Assembly (NCBI GenBank): GCA_002381945.1
Contig: DFXY01000008.1
Span: forward strand, 23,646 to 28,885
DNA: 5,240 nt
Origin: Bacteriovoracaceae bacterium UBA4096
Lineage (GTDB): Bacteria; Bdellovibrionota; Bacteriovoracia; Bacteriovoracales; Bacteriovoracaceae
Direction of reading: 5' to 3'
Of this stretch, positions 1 to 5,240 are shown piece after piece. The position numbers were made by a program, and so were the translations under genes. Every line of letters starts with the position of its first letter. Positions within the stretch are counted from its first letter, which is position 1. The notes under the pieces were generated by a model, which was given only the letters and a program-made list of their open reading frames with translations, ran no database searches and was not told the origin of the DNA.

Positions 1-966
1 AGTAAAGATGAAATTGAATTATTTGAAACCTGTATAGATCTTCTGCAGCCCCATTTTGAAAGACTCATTGATCAGGAGTTTTCAGATAAACGAATATCTG
101 AGCTAAGAGTATGTCTTCAGGATTTCCCTCTACCTCTTAGGATTAGAGATGGCATTTCGGGTGCATCTTTCATGAATGACCTTTATACCGGAGAGCTCCA
201 GGACAAAGACATTTTCTTTAACAAGAAAGTTCAAGGGCCTTTTACGATTGATCTTTATGACAGTGATGAACTTCGTCACTATGCTTTCGATCTTTTTCAC
301 TTTCAAAGGATCTCCTTACTAGGTGAACTATTGAATACTTTAAGACATGAACTCAGTAATCCACTATTTGGATTAAAACTTGGTTCACAACTATTTTCAA
401 TTATGGAAGTTAACCTTGATAGCAAAGAGCTCATGCAGGAAATTGAAAAAAACGTTAATCGCTGCCAGGTTATTATCGAAAACTTCTCTAATCTTTATCA
501 GGTTCAAACTGAAAGCAAACCGGTTTTGATTAAGAAAATCATTGATGAATCCATTGTACTTTCTAAAAGTGAAGTTCGTGAATCCCGCAAGTCTATTGTT
601 TTTGAAAATGATACTGAAAACCTACTCCTCGACGTTCCCTTGATCTTCGTGGTTCAAATTCTTTTTAACCTGATAGTTAATGCCGCCCAAGCGATGAAGA
701 ATCAGCCCCAGCCACGGGAAATAAAACTCATCATAAATACTAATGATCAGGTTGTTACCATTGATGTGATTGATAATGGTCCGGGAATACCTCAAGATAA
801 AGTTTCCCAGCTGTTTAAACCTTTCTTTACCACTAAAACCCAAGGTACAGGTCTGGGATTGGTACTATCTAGAAATCTTGCCTTAAAAATGGGTGGAAAT
901 TTGGAATATTTAGTTAATAATGTCGAAAAAGGGGCCTTTTTCAGGCTTACACTACCAAAATCATGA
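1..966 (+). CDS. Sensor histidine kinase, C-terminal part (5'-truncated by the window edge)
   Basis: This is the C-terminal 321 residues of a two-component sensor kinase. The frame is open from base 1 with no stop, and its first ATG (172) falls inside continuous protein-like sequence, so the true start lies upstream. In visible-residue numbering, the phosphoacceptor H-box is RHELSNPL with His116. The ATPase domain has an N-box (NLIVNAAQAM, Asn223/Asn227), a G1 box (DNGPGIP, 258-264), an F-box (LFKPFFTTK, 271-279) and a G2 box (GTGLGL, 282-287), so it should be catalytically competent. The H-box style resembles NtrB-like kinases. Residues 1-115 show no membrane segment. The first 25 or so (DEIELFETCIDLL) could be the end of a GAF- or PAS-type sensor domain, which is inference only. 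The stop overlaps the regulator start by four bases (ATGA, 963-966), so the next gene is presumably its partner. The input signal is unknown. Confidence 0.93.
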   Translation, partial: SKDEIELFETCIDLLQPHFERLIDQEFSDKRISELRVCLQDFPLPLRIRDGISGASFMNDLYTGELQDKDIFFNKKVQGPFTIDLYDSDELRHYAFDLFHFQRISLLGELLNTLRHELSNPLFGLKLGSQLFSIMEVNLDSKELMQEIEKNVNRCQVIIENFSNLYQVQTESKPVLIKKIIDESIVLSKSEVRESRKSIVFENDTENLLLDVPLIFVVQILFNLIVNAAQAMKNQPQPREIKLIINTNDQVVTIDVIDNGPGIPQDKVSQLFKPFFTTKTQGTGLGLVLSRNLALKMGGNLEYLVNNVEKGAFFRLTLPKS

Positions 967-1322
967 ACCATATTCTTATTATTGAAGACGAAATTCTGAT
1001 CCAACAGTCACTCAAAAAGCTTTTTGAACGTAAGGGTTTAAAAGTTGATGTCTCGGCCAGTGGAAAACTCGCTATCGATCTCATTCTTAACAATCATTAC
1101 GATCGAATTATCTGTGACCTTATGTTGCAGGACATTTCCGGATTTGATGTAATTGAAGAGTCTAAGAAGAAGTTTTCTCCTGAAGAGATAGGCCAGAAAT
1201 TTGTGATAATGACTGCCTATAATTCTCCCCAGGTGCTTTCGCGAGCGAATGCTTATCAGTGCCGACTTCTCAATAAACCTTTTGATGACCTGGAACAGGC
1301 CATGCGTATCATGACGGAATGA
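963..1322 (+). CDS. Single-domain response regulator (receiver only)
   Basis: This 119-residue protein is a stand-alone CheY-like receiver with no DNA-binding or enzymatic output domain. The expected active site is complete: acidic residues Glu8/Asp9 (IIEDE) bind Mg2+, Asp52 (IICDLML) is the phosphoacceptor, Thr84 (MTAY) is the switch hydroxyl, and Lys105 sits in NKPF. The position three residues before the lysine, usually Tyr or Phe in CheY-like proteins, is Leu102, so the classical T-loop/aromatic switch may be altered. The ATG overlaps the kinase stop codon and no good Shine-Dalgarno precedes it, which points to translational coupling with the kinase. It presumably accepts phosphate from that kinase and acts by protein-protein contact or phosphorelay. 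The target is not visible in the window. Confidence 0.92.
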   Translation: MNHILIIEDEILIQQSLKKLFERKGLKVDVSASGKLAIDLILNNHYDRIICDLMLQDISGFDVIEESKKKFSPEEIGQKFVIMTAYNSPQVLSRANAYQCRLLNKPFDDLEQAMRIMTE

Positions 1323-2227
1323 ATATGAAAAAGAACAGTATAAAAATCATTGGAATCACTCTTAAACCAAATTCCACACCTGAGTTTTATAGTATTCTAC
1401 CAAATCTTTGCGCCTGGCTATTAAGAAGAAAAAAACAAGTCGTCTTTCGGGAAGAAGACCGAGAAAGAGTCATTAAATTCTTTAAGCAAAAATCCACAGA
1501 CCATTTATTGTTCTGGAACTCTAAAAACTTTCACAATGAAGTAGATATGATGCTCTCGCTTGGCGGGGATGGTACGCTCATTGGTGTTTGTCGCCGGATA
1601 AAATCTAAAATACCGGTTCTTGGTATAAATCTCGGTCGCCTGGGCTTTATTACTGAGTTTAACAAAAATGAATATTTTGATCGTTTGGGGGATATTCTCG
1701 ACGGGAAATTCGAAGTTACTTTAAAGCCTCTTTGCCATGTAAATGTCATGAGAAAGGGTAAGTTGCATTTCAAAGATTACTTCTTTAACGATGCCGTACT
1801 GGCCAAAAATGATATTGCCCGGATGATTTATCTTAGGGCCGAACTCGGTAAAGAGCACATCTACAATCTTGCTGGCGACGGTATTATCATTTCAACACCA
1901 ATGGGCTCAACCGCCTATTCAATGGCCGCGGGTGGACCGATCGTCCACCCAGATGTGAAGGGACTGGTTCTGACTCCTATTTGTCCTCATTCCTTGATTC
2001 ACAGACCGTTTGTTATCCCCGACTCCTCACCCATCACTCTAAGAATTCTGCCCCCACATCATTCTGTGACACTCACCCTGGATGGGCAAGTGGCGTTAAA
2101 TATCGATGAGCAGGACGTTGTCACCATTAACAGTTCCAAGGTTAAGAAAGTCTCCTTAATAAAAAATCCGGACCGCTTCTACTTTGAAACGATTCGTGAA
2201 AAGTTCATCAATTCTAAAAAAGATTAA
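1319..2227 (+). CDS. nadK: NAD kinase (ATP-NAD kinase)
   Basis: NAD kinase phosphorylates NAD+ to NADP+ in the cytoplasm, the only de novo source of NADP(H). The 302-residue length is normal for the family. The signature GGDGT lies at 82-86 (LSLGGDGTL), followed by the GINLGRLGF segment, an FND motif at 156-158 in the place of the family's NE/ND substrate-binding motif, and the long family signature TPMGSTAYSMAAGG at 193-206, preceded by GDG (186-188). The C-terminal all-beta domain shows the familiar PICPHSL...RPFVIP stretch and a late DGQ. The start ATG overlaps the regulator stop (ATGA, 1319-1322). A second in-frame ATG at 1325 is a possible alternative that would remove only two residues. 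Coupling of this housekeeping gene to a two-component pair is notable, while recN downstream is a widely seen neighbour of nadK (for example in E. coli). Confidence 0.96.
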   Translation: MNMKKNSIKIIGITLKPNSTPEFYSILPNLCAWLLRRKKQVVFREEDRERVIKFFKQKSTDHLLFWNSKNFHNEVDMMLSLGGDGTLIGVCRRIKSKIPVLGINLGRLGFITEFNKNEYFDRLGDILDGKFEVTLKPLCHVNVMRKGKLHFKDYFFNDAVLAKNDIARMIYLRAELGKEHIYNLAGDGIIISTPMGSTAYSMAAGGPIVHPDVKGLVLTPICPHSLIHRPFVIPDSSPITLRILPPHHSVTLTLDGQVALNIDEQDVVTINSSKVKKVSLIKNPDRFYFETIREKFINSKKD

Positions 2228-2233
2228 GCTTAA

Positions 2234-2279
2234 TACGGAAAAAATACGTATTCACTTGATTGTCCGTAAATTATCCGTA
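2234..2279. promoter_or_regulatory. Symmetric four-hexamer dyad upstream of recN, candidate operator
   Basis: Four related hexamers stand in the gap between nadK and recN: TACGGA (2234-2239), TACGTA (2245-2250), TCCGTA (2263-2268) and TCCGTA (2274-2279). The first two are direct repeats 11 bp apart and the last two are direct repeats 11 bp apart. The two pairs are mutual inverted repeats around one centre near 2256.5, with 5-bp spacers in each arm and a 12-bp middle. The outer pair matches 6/6 and the inner pair 5/6. The right-hand pair extends to 7 bp (TCCGTAA), giving a 7-4-7 layout. Spacing of about one helical turn with exact overall symmetry suggests a protein binding site, probably controlling recN. 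The geometry is read directly from the sequence; the function is inference. An RNA stem-loop is the alternative, but it would be interrupted and weak. Confidence 0.45.
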
Positions 2280-2283
2280 AGAT
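2256..2283 (+). promoter_or_regulatory. Possible recN promoter
   Basis: A weak sigma70-like pair is visible: TTGATT (2256-2261, 4/6 to TTGACA) and TAAGAT (2278-2283, 4/6 to TATAAT) with a 16-bp spacer. Both TCCGTA repeats fall within or at the edge of the spacer, where a bound repressor would block polymerase. The implied transcription start near 2290 would leave only a very short leader before the Shine-Dalgarno. In AT-rich DNA such matches are common, so recN could equally be read through from nadK. Confidence 0.25.
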
Positions 2284-2291
2284 TAAAATGC

Positions 2292-2297
2292 GGAGGG
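2292..2297 (+). promoter_or_regulatory. Ribosome binding site of recN
   Basis: GGAGGG lies five bases (counted from GGAGG) before the ATG at 2302. It is the only strong Shine-Dalgarno in front of a start codon in this window; the coupled genes upstream have none. It fixes the recN start and suggests recN is translated independently of nadK. Confidence 0.8.
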
Positions 2298-2301
2298 TTT
2301 T

Positions 2302-3930
2302 ATGGATGCAAATTTTTATCTAAAAGATCTTATAATACAAAATTTTGCGACTTTTAAGAATCAATCAATTCGGTTCAAGCCTGGCTTTAATGCCATTATT
2401 GGAGAAACCGGCTCCGGCAAAAGCTTGGTTCTAGATGCCTTACAACTCATTCTAGGGGGAAGGGCCGATAAAAAAGTTGTCCGTAGAGAAACCGAGTATT
2501 CACTTATCGAGGCATCCTTTTTCTGCAAAGATGAAAAGGTTCAGGCCTTTTTAGAAGCAGAAGGATTTCCAGTTGAAGGACAGGAAATCATCATAAAACG
2601 GTTAATCTATAAAAATGGCTCAACTAAAAATTATATCAACCATTTGTCATGTACAGTTACTTTTCTGGCTTCCTTTGCCCGCAAATATATCGATTTAGTC
2701 GGACAGTTTGAAAATCAAAAGCTTTTGTCTGAGAACTATCAATTATACCTTCTGGATCATTTTTCCCGCCAACTCAAAGATGTGGCAAATTACCAGAATC
2801 AGTTAAAAGAATATAAGCAGTATAAAAAAGAACAAGATGAATTAATCAAGTCGAAGTCCTTAAGAGAGCAGAGACTTGATTATTTAATTTTTCAACTTCA
2901 GGAGATTGAGAAACTCAATCCATCCTCCCAGGACGAAGAAGATCTCCTGAAGAAGAAAAACATCATGATTAATTTGGAGAAAACCCAGAGACTTTGTTAT
3001 CAGGTAAAAGAAAGTTTTGAAGGTAGTGAGGGTCAACCAGGACTTTCTGGACAAATGAAATTCCTGAATCATCTTTTCAACAAGAACCCTGACCTTTTTA
3101 ATGAGCAAGTTGATCTCCTCGCTGAAATTGATGATCGCTTACAAACTTTGCAATCTCAAATAGATCAAAAACTCAATTTAGAGGTAGACCCTTCAGATTT
3201 AGAAAATGTTCTGGATCGTTTGGATAGCTACCAAAAGCTCAAGAAGAAATTTGGGGGAACTGTTGAAACTATCCTGCAAACTCAAGTGGATTTCCTGAAA
3301 GAGAAAAATCAACTGGAGGGCCTTGATATAAATTTAGATGAGCTGGAAAGCAAAATTTCACACTATCAAACAGAGCTGGAAAAGCAGGCCAAGACCCTTC
3401 ATTCAAATCGCGTAAAACATGCCAAAAAGCTAGGGGAAGAGCTAACTCAAAAAGTTCGTACCTTAAAAATGAATGGTGCCACTTTACGTTTAGAATTAGA
3501 AACGCTGGATGAATTAAATGAAACCGGCATTTCCCGAGCTTTTTTTATATCGGAGACAAATCCAGGGGAAGGTTTTTTTAAGATCAAAGATATAGCTTCG
3601 GGCGGGGAGCTTTCACGAATACTCCTTAGCTTGCGACAAATTCTTTCGAGTCACGATTCCATCAGCATTTTTCTGTTTGATGAAATTGATACAGGAATCG
3701 GTGGAGAAACTGGCACTTGTATTGGTAAGGCCCTCTCGGAAGTTGCTCTCCATGGACAGGTCATCGCCATTACCCATCTTCCTCAAATTGCTCAATTCGC
3801 CGAGGTACTTATTATCGTTAATAAAGATATCCAAGCGGAAGAAATGAAGGCCAGAACAGAATCAACCGTTAGGGAAATTTACGGAAAAATGGTCTTGAAA
3901 GAAGTTAAGGCCATGGCCCAGCTAACTTAA
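2302..3930 (+). CDS. recN: DNA repair protein RecN
   Basis: RecN is an SMC-like ATPase that acts early in recombinational repair of DNA double-strand breaks. The 542 residues are close to the usual 550-575. The N-terminal half of the ATPase head has Walker A GETGSGKS (34-41) and a Q-loop-type region with GQFENQ (134-139), equivalent to the family's HGQ...Q segment. Residues of about 150-400 are charged and rich in Lys, Glu and Leu, as expected for the long antiparallel coiled coil. The C-terminal half has the ABC signature ASGGELSR (432-439), Walker B IFLFDE (456-461) leading into IDTGIGG, and the switch histidine His492 in ITHLPQIAQ. The last 50 or so residues are less like typical RecN than the rest and somewhat short. 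The start is set by GGAGGG before ATG 2302. Its 3' end overlaps the opposing phosphoesterase gene by 9 bp. Confidence 0.97.
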   Translation: MDANFYLKDLIIQNFATFKNQSIRFKPGFNAIIGETGSGKSLVLDALQLILGGRADKKVVRRETEYSLIEASFFCKDEKVQAFLEAEGFPVEGQEIIIKRLIYKNGSTKNYINHLSCTVTFLASFARKYIDLVGQFENQKLLSENYQLYLLDHFSRQLKDVANYQNQLKEYKQYKKEQDELIKSKSLREQRLDYLIFQLQEIEKLNPSSQDEEDLLKKKNIMINLEKTQRLCYQVKESFEGSEGQPGLSGQMKFLNHLFNKNPDLFNEQVDLLAEIDDRLQTLQSQIDQKLNLEVDPSDLENVLDRLDSYQKLKKKFGGTVETILQTQVDFLKEKNQLEGLDINLDELESKISHYQTELEKQAKTLHSNRVKHAKKLGEELTQKVRTLKMNGATLRLELETLDELNETGISRAFFISETNPGEGFFKIKDIASGGELSRILLSLRQILSSHDSISIFLFDEIDTGIGGETGTCIGKALSEVALHGQVIAITHLPQIAQFAEVLIIVNKDIQAEEMKARTESTVREIYGKMVLKEVKAMAQLT

Positions 3931-4662
3931 TGGAATAAATTTACTTTGATGGTTATCAATTAGAACAAATGTTCGGGTCTTCAAAGCATAACCATTATTT
4001 ATATAAACGGAGTTCGATTCCGGAATTTTGTATTCATCTTGAACGTGGCTATGACCACCCAAGACGAAATCATAGCGCCCACTTGTTGTTACACCTACGC
4101 CATATCTAAACCGTTCCCGGACTTGTTCTACATTAAAAGTTCGGGAACCTTTCTTACGTGAAATTTTTGAGGCCCGCTCTCCGAAAAAATTTAAAACAGC
4201 GTAAGGAATGATATATTCAGCAACAAATTTTAAGGGTTTTGATCTAATAAACTTTATATAACGATGGTAGGAGAGATTATCAACTTCGTGTTCATCGCCG
4301 TGGGAGAAGTAGTACCTTTGGCCATCAATTTCTTCAATAATAGGGTCCTGAGTGACCCTCACTTCATTATTAGGCCATAATTTTTTAAATAACTTTTCGA
4401 GATGCACGTCATGATTACCTTCAAAAAAGTAGACTTTTTTCCCTGCACTTTGAAGATTGGTTAACAAAGTAAAAATATGCGAATAGGCAGCAAGATATTC
4501 TTCATGGGGACCGCACATTAAATCGAATATATCTCCTAACAAAAGAATATAGTCCGATGTCTGGACCTCTGGATGATTTAAAAAAGCCGTTAATAGATTA
4601 TCCGCTTCATCATGAGCGGATTTTATATGAACGTCTGAAATAGCAGCTATTTTCATGATCAT
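3922..4662 (-). CDS. Calcineurin-like metallophosphoesterase, LpxH-like (probable UDP-2,3-diacylglucosamine diphosphatase)
   Basis: This 246-residue protein has every motif of a dinuclear metallophosphoesterase: SDVH (Asp10, His12), LLGDIFD (Asp44), GNHD (Asn83, His84), SHGD (His121) and GGHSH (His204, His206). The spacing between these residues, including the stretch of about 80 between HGD and GHSH, closely follows E. coli LpxH as I remember it (240 residues). LpxH hydrolyses UDP-2,3-diacylglucosamine to lipid X in lipid A synthesis at the inner membrane face. The 130-200 region is rich in Lys, Arg and aromatic residues (KFIRSKPLKFVAEYIIP), as expected for the membrane-facing lid. GNHD replaces E. 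coli's GNRD, so an LpxH2-type or other related hydrolase is possible. The ATG at 4662 overlaps the PilZ stop (ATGA); a second ATG (4656) would drop two residues. The family assignment is firm, the substrate only probable. Confidence 0.88.
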   Translation of the reverse strand: MIMKIAAISDVHIKSAHDEADNLLTAFLNHPEVQTSDYILLLGDIFDLMCGPHEEYLAAYSHIFTLLTNLQSAGKKVYFFEGNHDVHLEKLFKKLWPNNEVRVTQDPIIEEIDGQRYYFSHGDEHEVDNLSYHRYIKFIRSKPLKFVAEYIIPYAVLNFFGERASKISRKKGSRTFNVEQVRERFRYGVGVTTSGRYDFVLGGHSHVQDEYKIPESNSVYINNGYALKTRTFVLIDNHQSKFIPLS

Positions 4663-5240
4663 TCATTTATAGCATGAAGCTCATCCTTTATCCGCTCAAA
4701 AATAAACTTCTCAAGATACTTTCGGCTAATTTGATCAATTTGTGTAAAACGGCAACTCACTCGCCAGACTTTATAGGTAAAACCATTATGCTCATCTGGT
4801 TCGACTTCTCGGATCGTCGTTATTTCAGCAGAAGCCTTGGTTGACCAATCTCCAGCTTTAATTTCAACTTTCTCAATAGGATCATTCAATTGAAAAAACT
4901 TTGATTCCATTTTCGATACAAAAAATGAAAAACCACCAGTGCTGACATCAAAACAATCTTTTAAGAAATGCTGACTCATGGGACGGGGACTGGTAACCGA
5001 TTTTCCAAAACTAATTTTAACTTCAGAAGTGTTGTGAACATTTAACCTGAAACTCTTTCGTCTTTCCACTTGTGCCACGAAGTCAGGCAATTGAAGATAG
5101 TATCTGAAGGGAGCGTCTGTTTGTTTAATATTACAACGAAGCAGGAGAGCTGATTGAGGGATATAGAGATCGACATGATTATGACTTCCCATCAAATCCT
5201 GAATAAGCCGGTCTTGACCTTCAGCAGGTATAATACAAAA
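4659..5240 (-). CDS. PilZ domain protein, probable c-di-GMP receptor (5'-truncated by the window edge)
   Basis: About 193 residues are visible. PilZ domains bind the second messenger c-di-GMP. Both binding motifs are present in visible numbering: RxxxR as R61-K-S-F-R65 within ERRKSFRLN, and D/NxSxxG as D98-V-S-T-G-G103 within FDVSTGGF. The roughly 55 residues before them (YIPQSALLLRC...YYLQLPDFVAQVE) resemble the end of a YcgR-type N-terminal beta domain, though this is inferred from appearance. The minus-strand frame is open to the window end, so I read the gene as starting beyond 5240. Internal starts at TTG 5195 or ATG 5192, the latter with AGGA nearby, cannot be excluded and would give a nearly bare PilZ domain. 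The C-terminal tail is a charged helix (SRKYLEKFIFERIKDEL). The stop overlaps the phosphoesterase start, so the two are probably coupled. Confidence 0.85.
   Translation of the reverse strand, partial: FCIIPAEGQDRLIQDLMGSHNHVDLYIPQSALLLRCNIKQTDAPFRYYLQLPDFVAQVERRKSFRLNVHNTSEVKISFGKSVTSPRPMSQHFLKDCFDVSTGGFSFFVSKMESKFFQLNDPIEKVEIKAGDWSTKASAEITTIREVEPDEHNGFTYKVWRVSCRFTQIDQISRKYLEKFIFERIKDELHAINE

Noticed and set aside
622..1004. Minus-strand open frames of about 70 codons opposite the kinase and regulator
   Set aside because: They lie wholly opposite well-supported genes, show no recognisable motif and have no ribosome site; they are shadows of the coding strand.
1531..1773. Minus-strand open frame opposite nadK
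   Set aside because: It is antisense to the conserved GGDGT region and its protein has no family features.
2223..2252. Rho-independent terminator after nadK
   Set aside because: The palindromes are loop-less and AT-rich, with no GC-rich stem followed by a T-tract on the plus strand.
2232..2280. LexA/SOS box upstream of recN
   Set aside because: No CTGT-N8-ACAG or GAAC-N4-GTTC match is present. The TTAC-N3-GTAA type I recall for Bdellovibrio LexA also fails: the GTAA halves are there (2266-2269, 2277-2280) but the matching TTAC halves are not at the right distance.
2884..3834. Minus-strand open frames opposite recN
   Set aside because: They are antisense to the coiled-coil and ATPase coding regions, short, and without motifs or start signals.
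3909..3918. GGCCATGGCC as a protein-binding palindrome
   Set aside because: It lies inside the recN coding sequence (Lys-Ala-Met-Ala), where GCC/GGCC codons explain it; it is kept only as part of the candidate stem-loop noted above.
1..5240. CRISPR arrays, tRNA/rRNA genes, insertion sequences, toxin-antitoxin or phage-defence modules
   Set aside because: No regular repeat-spacer pattern, no tRNA-like cloverleaf, no transposase motifs or terminal repeats were seen, and all coding capacity is taken up by six recognisable genes.

Overview
The window is about 5.2 kb of gene-dense, rather AT-rich bacterial chromosome. It carries six protein genes, no RNA genes and no mobile elements. Four genes read left to right: sensor histidine kinase, receiver-only response regulator, NAD kinase and RecN. 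Two read right to left: a PilZ protein, then an LpxH-like metallophosphoesterase. The two groups converge and overlap by 9 bp at their 3' ends. Both outermost genes run off the window: the kinase lacks its N-terminus on the left, and the PilZ protein very probably lacks its N-terminus on the right.

The organism looks like a Gram-negative, LPS-making bacterium. The evidence is an LpxH-type phosphoesterase, a PilZ (c-di-GMP receptor) protein and the nadK-recN adjacency also seen in proteobacteria. The base composition and protein style would fit the Bdellovibrionota/Bacteriovoracia group of former deltaproteobacteria, but this is an impression and not a demonstrated assignment.

Left block (1-2227): kinase, regulator and NAD kinase are joined by two ATGA stop/start overlaps (963-966 and 1319-1322), so they are almost certainly one translationally coupled transcription unit. 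The kinase should phosphorylate Asp52 of the regulator, which has no output domain and must act through a protein partner. NAD kinase makes NADP(H).

Middle (2228-2301): this 74-bp gap is the only real intergenic space. It holds a strong Shine-Dalgarno for recN, a weak promoter-like sequence, and a symmetric array of four hexamers (TACGGA, TACGTA, TCCGTA, TCCGTA). The array forms one dyad centred near 2256.5, with 11-bp spacing inside each arm. It looks like an operator for a dimeric or tetrameric regulator and is the most interesting feature in the window. RecN (2302-3930) is an SMC-like ATPase of double-strand-break repair.

Right block (3922-5240, minus strand): the PilZ gene and the phosphoesterase gene overlap by an ATGA and form a second coupled unit, linking a probable c-di-GMP receptor with a probable lipid A pathway enzyme.

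No clearly undescribed system was found. The gene families are all familiar, and the items worth following up are the recN operator, the gene couplings and the two truncated ends.
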